A program made the translations under genes and the position numbers. From Primorskyibacter sedentarius (lineage in GTDB: Bacteria > Pseudomonadota > Alphaproteobacteria > Rhodobacterales > Rhodobacteraceae): a DNA stretch of 64,000 nucleotides. Positions within the stretch are counted from its first letter, which is position 1. Each line of letters opens with the position of its first letter. This document shows positions 1 through 8,608 of the stretch, piece by piece. The notes under the pieces were generated by a model. It worked only from the letters and a program-made list of their open reading frames with translations, made no database searches and was not told where the DNA came from. The stretch covers positions 372,001-436,000 of the forward strand of contig NZ_SLZU01000002.1 in NCBI RefSeq assembly GCF_004342065.1. The letters run 5' to 3'.

Positions 1-102
1 ATTGGCCTCGCCCCGCCGATTTGCATCACGAAAGATGAGGTCGATCTGCTGATCTCACGGCTCCGCGCGACGATTGACGCGCTTGGCGACCTTCAGGGGT
101 AA
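1..102 (+). CDS. Class III PLP-dependent aminotransferase, C-terminal fragment
   Basis: Only the last 33 codons lie in the window, ending in TAA. They read IGLAPPICITKDEVDLLISR followed by a short helix. The LAPPICITKDEVD pattern is typical of the extreme C-terminus of class III aminotransferases, where the small domain closes on the substrate. The body of the enzyme, including the PLP lysine, lies upstream of the window, so the substrate cannot be named. It is separated by about 190 bp from the downstream Mla operon and is probably a different transcription unit. Confidence 0.7.
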   Translation: MGLAPPICITKDEVDLLISRLRATIDALGDLQG

Positions 103-293
103 TGGGTGGAACACTCCAACCTCAAGGCTTTGACTTACGGTAGGCGGGTTGGCCTGTTCGCCCCAAATGCTGGCATGGCGGCGGGCCACAGGTCACCGAG
201 CTGAACGGCCATTATTTGTGCAAAGCCGTCCCGCCCGCACTGAGGCAATTTGTAATAGTTGCGGCCGCGCGAATGGCGTGTATCGGATTGGGT

Positions 294-1373
294 ATGGACA
301 TAAACCTGTCAGGCCGCCTTGTGGTTGCGAGGCTCGAAGAGGTGACCGCGCAGCTTTCGGCAGGGGCGGCGGCGCCCGAGGTGACTTTTGACCTCACCGC
401 GGTCGAGGCGCTGGACACGGCGGGCGCGTGGCTGCTGATCGAGACGCAGCACCAGTTTCAGGCGCGTGGCGGCCAATGCGAGATTGTCGGGGCATCGCAC
501 GCGCAGGCTGAACTTCTGGAAGTGGTCCGCAACAGCATTCCGGAAAAGCTCGACAAGGCGAAACCCCGACACGGGTTTTATGACTGGCTGGACCACGTCG
601 GGCAAAAGACATGGCGCGCAATCAGCGGGCTTGTCGAGATCCTGGGCTTTCTGGGCGCGGTCATTGCGCGGCTGGGCTATGTGGCGCTCCATCCGCGTCG
701 GCTGCGGCTGACTTCGCTTGTCCATCACATGCAGGAAATCGGGCTCAACGCGATCCCGATCGTGTCGCTGATGGCCTTCCTGATCGGGGTGGTAATGGCC
801 TTTCAGGGCGCGGTGCAGCTGCGCCAGTTCGGGGCAGAGGTCTTTGTCGTCGACCTGATCGCGATCTCTGTCTTGCGCGAATTGGGCATCCTGTTGACCG
901 CCATCATTGTCGCGGGCCGGTCGGGTGCGGCCTTTACGGCGGCCATCGGCTCCATGAAGATGCGCGAGGAGATCGACGCGATGCAGACCTTGGGCCTCGA
1001 CCCGATTGAAGTGCTTGTCCTGCCGCGTGTGCTGGCCCTGATCTTCGTGCTGCCGCTTTTGGGTTTTGTCGCGGATATCGTGGGGCTTGTGGGCGGTGGC
1101 CTGATGTCCTGGATCGAGCTGGGCGTCTCTCCGGGCATGTTCCAGACGCGCCTCTACGAGTCCGTGGACGTCTGGCACTATCTTGTCGGCCTCATCAAGG
1201 CTCCGTTCTTTGCCGTCATCATCGGCATTGTCGGCTGTTACGAGGGCATGAAGGTCGGGGGGGACGCGGAGTCCCTGGGGCGGCTGACATCCACCTCTGT
1301 CGTGCTGTCGATCTTCCTTGTGATCGTGGCGGATGCCATGTTCTCGATCTTCTTCGCCATCGTGGGGGTCTGA
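294..1373 (+). CDS. mlaE: MlaE-family ABC permease with N-terminal STAS domain
   Basis: Inner-membrane permease of an MCE-type phospholipid transporter. From the chosen ATG (359 aa), roughly residues 1-95 form a STAS-like domain (FDLTAVEALDTAGAWLL), the role filled by separate MlaB in E. coli. The rest is the MlaE permease domain with five or six hydrophobic segments and the conserved stretch ELGILLTAIIVAGRSGAAFT. An upstream in-frame TTG (216) and ATG (273) exist, but the STAS fold begins at MDINLSGR, so 294 is preferred; the ribosome site is weak in all cases. It is followed after 5 bp by the ATPase and belongs to a four-gene operon. The STAS-permease fusion is common in alphaproteobacteria. 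Confidence 0.9.
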   Translation: MDINLSGRLVVARLEEVTAQLSAGAAAPEVTFDLTAVEALDTAGAWLLIETQHQFQARGGQCEIVGASHAQAELLEVVRNSIPEKLDKAKPRHGFYDWLDHVGQKTWRAISGLVEILGFLGAVIARLGYVALHPRRLRLTSLVHHMQEIGLNAIPIVSLMAFLIGVVMAFQGAVQLRQFGAEVFVVDLIAISVLRELGILLTAIIVAGRSGAAFTAAIGSMKMREEIDAMQTLGLDPIEVLVLPRVLALIFVLPLLGFVADIVGLVGGGLMSWIELGVSPGMFQTRLYESVDVWHYLVGLIKAPFFAVIIGIVGCYEGMKVGGDAESLGRLTSTSVVLSIFLVIVADAMFSIFFAIVGV

Positions 1374-1378
1374 GCGGC

Positions 1379-2152
1379 ATGGCGCGCGAGCCGATCATCA
1401 AGGTCCGCAACTTGCGCTCGCAATTCGGCGATCACGTTGTCCATGATGCGCTGGATCTGGACGTTTACGGTGGCGAGGTGCTGGGCGTGGTTGGCGGGTC
1501 AGGGACGGGCAAATCCGTGCTGCTGCGCTCTATCGTCGGACTGATCCAGCCGAAAGAGGGCAGCGTCAGCGTCTTCGGGACGGACATGCTGCGCGCCTCC
1601 GAAGACGCCCGCCAAAGGATCGAGCAGCGCTGGGGTGTCATGTTTCAGGACGGGGCGCTGTTTTCTTCGCTTACCGTGCGCGAAAATGTCGAAGTGCCGA
1701 TGCGAGAGCAGACGGACCTGCCCGCCGACACAAGGCGCGCCCTTGCCGAACTGAAGATCTCGATGGTGGGTCTTCCGCCGAATGCCTGTGACAAATACCC
1801 CAGTGAACTGTCGGGCGGCATGCGCAAGCGTGCGGGGCTGGCGCGGGCGCTGGCTCTGGATCCCGAAATCCTGTTTCTGGATGAACCCACGGCCGGGCTA
1901 GACCCGATCGGCGCTGCTGCTTTCGACGTGCTGATCAAGAAATTGCAGACGACGATGGGGCTGACCGTCTTCATGGTGACCCATGATCTGGACAGTCTGC
2001 ATGCGATCTGTGACCGTATTGCCGTTCTGGCGGAAAAAAAGGTCTTCGTGACGGGGACCATGCAAGACATGTTGAAGGTGGATCACCCTTGGGTGCATGA
2101 GTATTTCCACGGCCCCAGAGCGCGGGCCGCCGGGTTCGGGACGGAAGGCTGA
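1379..2152 (+). CDS. mlaF: MlaF-family ABC transporter ATPase
   Basis: Cytoplasmic ATPase that powers the MlaE permease. The 257-aa protein has Walker A GGSGTGKS near residue 40, Q-loop region MFQDGALFSSLTVREN, signature LSGGMRKRAGLARAL, Walker B ILFLDEPTAGLDP and switch histidine MVTHD. The RKRAGLARAL form of the signature is characteristic of the Mla/Mkl/Ttg2A ATPases. The gene lies 5 bp after the permease and 6 bp before the MCE gene, consistent with translation as one operon. Confidence 0.93.
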   Translation: MAREPIIKVRNLRSQFGDHVVHDALDLDVYGGEVLGVVGGSGTGKSVLLRSIVGLIQPKEGSVSVFGTDMLRASEDARQRIEQRWGVMFQDGALFSSLTVRENVEVPMREQTDLPADTRRALAELKISMVGLPPNACDKYPSELSGGMRKRAGLARALALDPEILFLDEPTAGLDPIGAAAFDVLIKKLQTTMGLTVFMVTHDLDSLHAICDRIAVLAEKKVFVTGTMQDMLKVDHPWVHEYFHGPRARAAGFGTEG

Positions 2153-2158
2153 GCGTAG

Positions 2159-3901
2159 ATGGAAACCAAGGCCAATTTTGTGCTGATCGGCGCTGTGACC
2201 GTGCTGGGGATCCTTGGGGTTCTGGGCTTTCTGATCTGGTTCGCGAAGATCGAGATAGACCGCCAATACGCGTTGTATGACGTGCGCTTCGATAGCGTCT
2301 CTGGACTGGGGATGGCGGGGGATGTGCGCTATAACGGCCTGTCCGTGGGGCAGGTTGTTGCGCTTGATCTTGATCCTGAAGATCCCAGCAAGGTGCGCGT
2401 GCGGATCGAAGTGGATGCAGGCACCCCGGTCAAGACAGACACCACGGCGCAGCTTAGCTCGCAGGGCGTAACCGGTGTGTCCTTCGTGGCCCTGTCTGGC
2501 GGCAGCGCAGGGGCGCCCTTGCTGATCGATAGTGTCGACGCCGGTACTGTCCCGGAAATCCCGGCAGAGCGTTCCGTGGTGCAGGCACTGACCGAAGACG
2601 CGCCGGACCTGGTGGAAGAGGCAATCGCCGCGATCAGGGAGCTTCGCAGCTTTCTGAGCGACGAGAACCGGGCATCAGTGGCAACGGTCTTGCAGAACCT
2701 CGAAAGCGCCTCTGGCCAGCTGGAGACCGCCCTGAGTGATTTTTCGGATATCTCCCGGACGGTATCTGACGGCACGGCGCAGATATCCAGCTTTACCGGA
2801 CGGCTCGACGCGATTGGCACCACGGTGCAGGAGACGCTTGTCAATGTGAGCGAAACGCTGGAGGTCGCCAAGACCGCAATCGCCGAAGTCTCGCCGACGA
2901 TGCAGGCGGCACAGGGCGCGTTCACCACCGCCGATGCCACGCTCAAGGACGTTGACGCGCTGGTGCAGACACGCGTTCCCGACATTGCCGACGATCTGGA
3001 GACCGCGATCGCGTCGATCGAGACGACCTCGACACAACTGCGCACGCAGCTCGACACCGTGCTGGGCCAGTTCGGCGGCACCGCAGAGATTGCGACGCAA
3101 CGGCTTGCCGAGCTTGAAGCGACCATTGCGACACTGGACCTGACTCTCGCCGAGGCCCGGACGTCGATGGCAGCGGTCGAAAGTGCGTCTGTCTCCTTCG
3201 AAGGGCTGATGGAGGGCGAGGGTGCGGCATTGGTGGCCGATGCCCGCCAGACCCTTGCGATGGTCGAAGACACGATCACGGGGCTGGACAAGACCTTCAA
3301 AGAGGATGTTCCGGCCATTGTTTCGGATGTCCGCAGCGCCGTGACCACAGCCACGAATGTGGTCGAGCAGGTCTCTGCGGATCTGTCGAAATTCTCGGAC
3401 CGGCTCGATCCGCTGGTGACCAGCGGCGAGACGGCGTTGACGGCTGCGACGGAAACGCTGGGCAATGCCAATCGGACGCTGGCCAACCTTGACCGGGCGC
3501 TTGGCACGACCGAAGAGACGCTGAACGTTGCCCGCAGCACCTTTGCCGAGGCGGAAACCGCGATCACGACCGACCTGGGGCCAGCCATTGCCGATGTGCG
3601 GACCGCTGCCGGGCAGTTCGGGGACACAATGGCGACGCTATCGGACGACATCCCTGCCGTGACGCGCGATTTGCGCACGGCCATGGCGCGGGCGCTGGAG
3701 GTTATCGATCAGATAAAGGGCACGGTTTTGGCAAGCGCCCCTTCGATCCAGACATTCGCCCGGACGGGCCTGCCGGAATTCACGCAATTCGCGCTGGAGG
3801 CGCAAAAGCTGGTCACCGGTCTGGAGCAGCTGACGCGCAAGATGGAACGCGACCCCGCGCGGTTCTTCTTCGGCAACAACATCCCCGAATTCAGGAGATA
3901 A
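2159..3901 (+). CDS. Long MlaD/MCE-domain protein
   Basis: Membrane-anchored lipid-binding subunit, 580 aa. An N-terminal transmembrane helix (about residues 8-28) is followed by one MCE domain (about 38-115; YDVRFDSVSGLGMAGDVRYN...), which in relatives assembles into a hexameric lipid-conducting ring. The remaining ~450 residues are alanine-, threonine- and serine-rich and predicted to be almost wholly helical, with repeated units such as TVQETLVNVSETLE and TGLDKTF. E. coli MlaD is about 180 aa, so this is a long-tail form resembling PqiB or actinobacterial Mce proteins, whose helices build a periplasmic tube. No MlaC shuttle gene is present in the operon. Confidence 0.88.
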   Translation: METKANFVLIGAVTVLGILGVLGFLIWFAKIEIDRQYALYDVRFDSVSGLGMAGDVRYNGLSVGQVVALDLDPEDPSKVRVRIEVDAGTPVKTDTTAQLSSQGVTGVSFVALSGGSAGAPLLIDSVDAGTVPEIPAERSVVQALTEDAPDLVEEAIAAIRELRSFLSDENRASVATVLQNLESASGQLETALSDFSDISRTVSDGTAQISSFTGRLDAIGTTVQETLVNVSETLEVAKTAIAEVSPTMQAAQGAFTTADATLKDVDALVQTRVPDIADDLETAIASIETTSTQLRTQLDTVLGQFGGTAEIATQRLAELEATIATLDLTLAEARTSMAAVESASVSFEGLMEGEGAALVADARQTLAMVEDTITGLDKTFKEDVPAIVSDVRSAVTTATNVVEQVSADLSKFSDRLDPLVTSGETALTAATETLGNANRTLANLDRALGTTEETLNVARSTFAEAETAITTDLGPAIADVRTAAGQFGDTMATLSDDIPAVTRDLRTAMARALEVIDQIKGTVLASAPSIQTFARTGLPEFTQFALEAQKLVTGLEQLTRKMERDPARFFFGNNIPEFRR

Positions 3902-3907
3902 CCCGCC

Positions 3908-4531
3908 ATGACCCCAGCATCCGCGATCCGATTTGCCCTGTTCTGGCTGGGTCTTTCCCTGCTGGCGGGCTGCTCTGCCCTGTCGAGTATCGAGAGCGCC
4001 TCGCAACCGCTCAACACCTTTGAACTGAGCCCGCTGCCCGCCGGTGCGGTCGCGGTGTCCAGGGGGCGCAGCCAGTTGGAGGTTGCCGCACCGACAGCGA
4101 CAGGTGCGCTGACCAGCGACCGGATCGTCATCAAGCCGAATGCGCTTCAGGTTCAGGTGCTGCCAGAGGCGCGCTGGGTGGACGAAACGACCGAGCATGT
4201 GCAGCTTCTTCTGGTGCGCTCTCTGACCAATTCCGGGATGTTCGGTCTGGTTTCTGCCGAAGGGGCGGGGCCAAGGCCGGATTTCCTGCTTCTCACGGAT
4301 CTGCAGGCGTTTCAGGTCGAAACGGGCGCCGACCAACAGGCCGTCGTCATTCGCACCAACATGACGCTCTTGCGGGACGACGACGGGGCAGTTGTCTCTG
4401 CCCGCAGCTTCGAGAATTCCGTGCCCGTCGCAGACACCACCGCAGGTCAGGTCGTCTTTGCTTTCGATCAGGCAATGACCCAGCAAATGACGGACATGCT
4501 GCGGTGGCTGGACCGCTTGCCGGGCGTCTGA
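3908..4531 (+). CDS. ABC-type transport auxiliary lipoprotein (PqiC-like)
   Basis: A lipoprotein of 207 aa with signal peptide and lipobox LLAGC (Cys22), followed by the LNTFELSPLP start typical of the ABC_trans_aux (formerly DUF330) family. PqiC, the E. coli relative, is an outer-membrane lipoprotein that partners an MCE protein. The residue after the lipidated Cys is Ser, not Asp, which agrees with outer-membrane sorting. It is the fourth and last gene of the Mla operon, 6 bp after the MCE gene, so it probably docks the MCE tube at the outer membrane. Confidence 0.85.
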   Translation: MTPASAIRFALFWLGLSLLAGCSALSSIESASQPLNTFELSPLPAGAVAVSRGRSQLEVAAPTATGALTSDRIVIKPNALQVQVLPEARWVDETTEHVQLLLVRSLTNSGMFGLVSAEGAGPRPDFLLLTDLQAFQVETGADQQAVVIRTNMTLLRDDDGAVVSARSFENSVPVADTTAGQVVFAFDQAMTQQMTDMLRWLDRLPGV

Positions 4532-4539
4532 CCGCCCGG
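4520..4539. terminator. Inverted repeat between convergent operons
   Basis: CCGGGCG (4520-4526) and CGCCCGG (4533-4539) form a 7-bp stem with a 6-nt loop. The structure overlaps the stop codon of the lipoprotein gene and lies between two convergent operons, so it could end transcription from both sides. There is no clear T tract on either strand, so efficiency is uncertain. Confidence 0.5.
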
Positions 4540-4542
4540 ACG

Positions 4543-6288
4543 CTACAGAAGCGCGTGCATATCCTGTAGCTTGTTGCGAATCCGGTTGGCCGTCTCACCC
4601 AGAGAGCCGCTATCGGGTGAAGGTTTGCCATCTTCGATTTGGCGCGCCCATTCGGAAATCTCGGTGAAGCCAAGCACAAGCGAAGAGCCTTTGAGGGAAT
4701 GCGCCTCTTTCGACATGGCGTCTTCATCGCCTTCGTCTATGGCCGCGGTGATCCGGTCGATCCGCAGCGATGAATCCAGCACAAATTTACGCACGAGGTC
4801 GCTGAGATCCTCGACCGTGAACATCTGCAGCAACTCGTCAACCGCGCCGGGCGACATCAGTTTCAACAGGGGCGCCTCATCCCCCGAGGCCGGTGCGTCC
4901 TCGCTGGGCGTTTCGGCGGGGGCCGCTGCGGTTTCGACCTTGCGGGGCTTCCTGCTAAGCGCGGTTTCCAACGCCAGCTTGAGCTCGTCGAAGGGGATCG
5001 GCTTTGAGAGCACTGTATCAATGCCAACAAGCGTTGCTTCTTCCTCGATGGCGTCCATGACATGGGCAGTCAGCGCCAGGATCGGGGGAAGCTCCCGGTC
5101 CGACCATTTCTGCCGGATGCGGCGCGTGGCCTCCAGCCCGTCCATTTCCGGCATGGCCACGTCCATCAGCACCAGATCATGCTTGTCGGGCGAAAACATC
5201 TCCAGCGCGATGCGCCCGTTTTCGGCCAGTTCGGCGTTCAGCTGCATCCGGTTGGCATAGGTCAGCAAAAGCTTCTGGTTGATGATGTTGTCTTCGGCGA
5301 TCAGAACACGTTTGCCGACAAGGCTTTCCAGACTGTCGCTGTCCTCCAGGCTGCCCGTCTTGTTCTGGTTCGAAGCCGGCAGGGCCACGACCTCGACCGG
5401 CAGTTCGATCCAGAAGGTCGATCCGACACCGGGAATGCTCTGCACGCCGATCTTGCCGCCAACGCCCTCGATGATGCGTTTGCAGATCGCAAGCCCAAGC
5501 CCCGTGCCCTGCGCGGCGGCGGTCAGGGCGTTTGAAACCTGCGAAAAATCCTTGAACAGGTCGCTCAGCTTGTCTTCGGGGATACCGACGCCGAAATCTT
5601 CAACCTCGACCCGCAGCAACGCATCTTTCGGATGCGGCGTTGCCTGCGCGCGAATGATGATCGGCCCCTCGGTCGAGTAGCGCAACGCATTGCTGATCAG
5701 GTTCGAAATCAACTGCCTGATGCGCGTCGCGTCGCCAAGGAACAGCTTGGGAACGCTCGCATCGATCTTGGCGATGATCTGACGGTTGGCGCCCTTGTCG
5801 TTCGACCCGGCAAGGATGCGCACACTTTCGACAAGCGCGCGGATATCGACGCTTTCTTCCTCGAAGACAAAGACACCGGCCTCCATCTTCGAGAAATCAA
5901 GCACATCATTGACGATACGGCTCAGACCCACGCCCGCAGTCTTGGCGTAATTCAGCAATTCCTTCTTCGCCGGATCGGTTTCGTCCATGGAAAGCAGGTC
6001 GATCATGCCAAGCATTCCGCCAAGCGGCGTTCTGATCTCGTGGCTCATCGTGGCCACAAACCGGCTTCTGGCGGTCGAGGCGGCTTCGGCGCGTTCCAGT
6101 GCGGTTTGCAGTTCGGCCGTTCGTTCAGAGACCCGCTGCTCCAGCTGCGTCGAATGGGCGCTCAGCTTTTCATTGGCCAGAAAAAGCTCTCGGCTCTTCT
6201 GTTCCAGAAGAGCCTCCGCTTCCTGACGCGCCATTTGTTCGCGCTGGTATCGCCGCCGAGATACGCGGTCAGCGGGCTCTTCATTCAT
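4543..6288 (-). CDS. Hybrid histidine kinase with receiver and Hpt domains, H-NOX partner
   Basis: Soluble 581-aa hybrid kinase. In order: a charged coiled coil (1-75), HisKA with phospho-acceptor H83 in SHEIRTP, HATPase with DFGVGIP (231-237) and GTGLGL (261-266), a receiver domain with D376 in LMDVAMPEMDG and K429 in SKP, and a C-terminal Hpt domain with H530 in AHSLKGSS. No membrane segment or input domain of its own is seen. The start at 6288 is favoured because ATG overlaps the stop of the upstream H-NOX gene (ATGA); the 24 extra upstream codons would read into that gene. H-NOX-associated hybrid kinases are known to be inhibited by NO-bound H-NOX. The downstream response regulator is not encoded beside it. 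Confidence 0.93.
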   Translation of the reverse strand: MNEEPADRVSRRRYQREQMARQEAEALLEQKSRELFLANEKLSAHSTQLEQRVSERTAELQTALERAEAASTARSRFVATMSHEIRTPLGGMLGMIDLLSMDETDPAKKELLNYAKTAGVGLSRIVNDVLDFSKMEAGVFVFEEESVDIRALVESVRILAGSNDKGANRQIIAKIDASVPKLFLGDATRIRQLISNLISNALRYSTEGPIIIRAQATPHPKDALLRVEVEDFGVGIPEDKLSDLFKDFSQVSNALTAAAQGTGLGLAICKRIIEGVGGKIGVQSIPGVGSTFWIELPVEVVALPASNQNKTGSLEDSDSLESLVGKRVLIAEDNIINQKLLLTYANRMQLNAELAENGRIALEMFSPDKHDLVLMDVAMPEMDGLEATRRIRQKWSDRELPPILALTAHVMDAIEEEATLVGIDTVLSKPIPFDELKLALETALSRKPRKVETAAAPAETPSEDAPASGDEAPLLKLMSPGAVDELLQMFTVEDLSDLVRKFVLDSSLRIDRITAAIDEGDEDAMSKEAHSLKGSSLVLGFTEISEWARQIEDGKPSPDSGSLGETANRIRNKLQDMHALL

Positions 6289-6845
6289 GCGGCTTTTCCG
6301 GCTTTCTTGGTCAGCGTGATGTCGAATTTGGCCGAGTCTGCCTGTGCGGCAACCGGACAACGCTGAATGTCGGCTGCCTCATTGAACCGTTCCAGCGAGG
6401 CTTCGATCATGCCGTGGCAGAATTCCACCAGGGGGCGCGGCGAGGTATAGACCATTTCCAGATGATCTTCGGCGATCCGCTCGGTCGTGAATTTCGGAAG
6501 CTCCGCATCGGGGTAAAGTTTCTTGACCTCGACGTGAATTTCTCCGTCCACCGCTTCGAGCAGGCCGAACGTGTCTTTCTTGTCCTTGAAAAAACCGGGG
6601 TAGTTTTCGACGAAGTGATCCATGATCCAGTGACCGAACTTGCGTTGCAGGTCTTCCGGGCTGATCCCGGAATGTTCACTGAAAGCCACGACGATCTTGA
6701 CCAGCTCGGAACAGGGATAGTTGCCGACCGCAGTAAAGGCGCCGCCGTTTTCCAGATCTGCCTTGTCGAGCACGTCGTCCACGGTGTCCTCGCCAAAGGC
6801 GTCCTCTGCCATCTTGATGAGTTCTACGAAGATTGTGCCTTTCAT
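6285..6845 (-). CDS. H-NOX heme nitric oxide sensor protein
   Basis: Cytoplasmic heme protein of 186 aa in the HNOB family, which binds NO and controls a partner kinase. The proximal heme ligand is H104 in the motif HVEVKKLYPDAELP, and the propionate-binding YxSxR motif is Y133-T-S135-P-R137. Counting from that motif, the position of the O2-stabilising Tyr140 of Thermoanaerobacter H-NOX is occupied by F142. This predicts a five-coordinate NO-selective sensor (inference by hand alignment). The start at 6845 has a strong AGGGAGG site; an ATG eight codons upstream lacks one. It is translationally coupled to the kinase gene by a 4-bp overlap. Confidence 0.94.
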   Translation of the reverse strand: MKGTIFVELIKMAEDAFGEDTVDDVLDKADLENGGAFTAVGNYPCSELVKIVVAFSEHSGISPEDLQRKFGHWIMDHFVENYPGFFKDKKDTFGLLEAVDGEIHVEVKKLYPDAELPKFTTERIAEDHLEMVYTSPRPLVEFCHGMIEASLERFNEAADIQRCPVAAQADSAKFDITLTKKAGKAA

Positions 6846-7318
6846 GATGGCGCCTCCCTTGCGATCCACCTGCCGTTTTGCGGCCTGTCTTACATGGCCG
6901 GTCCGGGGTTGCCCGACTTTGCGGGGGTCGGATCAGCCGGTTACATTGCGCGATCTGTGATCGGAATTGCGCGGCCATGCAAGGTGACTCCGGGGTCAAC
7001 TTTCCCAGTAGAACCACTCACCGGCTATTACGCCCACCTTTTTCGCATCGTGACGAAGCTGCGCCACTCAACCATTGGAAGATTACGAGGGAATCGCATT
7101 CGTGGCAACAAACGCCGACCGCTCGTCTTGCGTGGCGACGTTAGGGAAATACCCGACAACGGGTGGCGTCGCCCGTGGCGGGACGACCCCCGCCGGTTCT
7201 GGCGGTCTTTTTGCCGGGGTTTGCGGGGCGGTCAGCGCGAGGATTCAGGCTCCACGCACGACGTGTATGGCAGGTGGTCCAACCACAGCGATTCGATCCT
7301 GCCGCTGCCTCGCATGTC
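6846..7318. other. Non-coding stretch between H-NOX operon and glcF
   Basis: About 470 bp with no credible gene. The upstream side must hold the promoter of the minus-strand H-NOX operon, and the far side the 3' end of the glcDEF transcript. Open frames here have unnatural composition and no start site. Weak inverted repeats are visible: ACCCG-ACAA-CGGGT near 7150-7164 and GTGGT-CCA-ACCAC near 7275. Neither is followed by a T tract. I see no known RNA or binding site. Confidence 0.4.
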
Positions 7319-8605
7319 TCAGCTGTCCAGCCCGCGGGGTCTTGGGCCGCCCGTTGCCCAATCCAGCAGTTCGACGGTATGGACGACAGGCACCCCCGTG
7401 CCAGATCCGATCTGCATCATGCATCCGATATTCCCTGCAGCGATGACGTCTGGTCTCAGCGCTTCGAGTGTCCCGACCTTGCGCGCCTTGAGCTGGCCGG
7501 AGATTTCGGGCTGCATCAGGTTGTAGGTCCCCGCCGAACCACAGCAGAGATGCGAATCCGCAGGTTCCGCCACCCGGAACCCCGCGCGTTTGAGCAGCGT
7601 CTTCGGATGCGTCTTGACCTTCTGGCCGTGTTGAAGCGAACAGGCGGCGTGATAGGCGACGGTCAGATCCTTGGTGTCCCCCTCGGGCAGGTCCAGCTTC
7701 ATCAGCAATTCGCTGATGTCCATCGCAATAGCGGAAACGCGCGCGGCATCCCCGGCCATGGGCCCGTTCCGGAACATGTGGCCGTAATCCTTCACAGTGG
7801 TCCCGCAACCGGAAGTGTTGATGACGATGCCGTCCAGACCGTCGCCATCCATTTCTTCCACCCATGCACGGATATTCGCCGCAGCAGAGCCATGCGCCTC
7901 GGCCTCGCGGCCCATGTGATGGGTCAGCGCCCCGCAGCAGCCAGCGCCCTTGGCCACCACCACCTCGCAGCCCAAACGGCGCAGAAGACGGATGGTGGCA
8001 TCGTTGATGTCAGTGTTCAGCGCCTTCTGCGCGCAGCCCGTCATCAGCGCCACCCGCATCTTGCGCGGACCCTTTGGCGCAAATCTTTGCGGGTCGTCGT
8101 TGCGGCTGACCGGGGGTATGCGTTTGGGTGCCATTTCAAGCATGGCGCGCAGCCGCGGATCGGGCAGAAACCGCGCGAAGGGGCGCCCCAGCTTTGCCCC
8201 AAGCAGGGCCAGCCGGAACCGGCCCGGATAGGGCAGGATTTTCGCCAGCATCCAGCGCAGCGCGCGGTCATGCCAGGGCCGGGTGTAGTTCTGCTCGATA
8301 TAGGCGCGGGCGTGGTCCACCAGATGCATGTAATGCACGCCCGAGGGGCAGGTCGTCATGCAGGCGAGGCAGGACAGGCAGCGGTCGATGTGTCGAACGG
8401 TCTTTTCGTCCGGCACGCGCTCGTTTTCCAGCATGTCCTTGATCAGGTAGATGCGGCCGCGCGGGCTGTCCAATTCATCGCCCAGCACCTGATAGGTGGG
8501 GCAGGTCGCCGTGCAGAACCCGCAATGCACGCAGGAGCGCAGGATCTCGTTGGCGCGGGCGGTGGCGGGATCTTTCAGCTGGTCCGGGGTGAAGGTCGTC
8601 TGCAT
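7319..8605 (-). CDS. glcF: Glycolate oxidase iron-sulfur subunit
   Basis: Electron-transfer subunit of the GlcDEF complex, which oxidises glycolate to glyoxylate and feeds electrons to the respiratory chain. The 428-aa protein carries two 4Fe-4S ferredoxin-type motifs, CVHCGFCTATCP (near residue 25) and CLSCLACMTTCPSG (near residue 78). Two CCG domains follow with GCCGAL and CCGSAGTYNL. Length and motif order match E. coli GlcF. It is the last gene of glcDEF and starts 3 bp after the glcE stop codon. Confidence 0.95.
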   Translation of the reverse strand: MQTTFTPDQLKDPATARANEILRSCVHCGFCTATCPTYQVLGDELDSPRGRIYLIKDMLENERVPDEKTVRHIDRCLSCLACMTTCPSGVHYMHLVDHARAYIEQNYTRPWHDRALRWMLAKILPYPGRFRLALLGAKLGRPFARFLPDPRLRAMLEMAPKRIPPVSRNDDPQRFAPKGPRKMRVALMTGCAQKALNTDINDATIRLLRRLGCEVVVAKGAGCCGALTHHMGREAEAHGSAAANIRAWVEEMDGDGLDGIVINTSGCGTTVKDYGHMFRNGPMAGDAARVSAIAMDISELLMKLDLPEGDTKDLTVAYHAACSLQHGQKVKTHPKTLLKRAGFRVAEPADSHLCCGSAGTYNLMQPEISGQLKARKVGTLEALRPDVIAAGNIGCMMQIGSGTGVPVVHTVELLDWATGGPRPRGLDS

Positions 8606-8608
8606 CGG

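Noticed and set aside
2329-3684. 451-codon open frame opposite the MCE gene
   Set aside because: Ser/Ala/Val-rich antisense frame of a repetitive helical gene; no family features.
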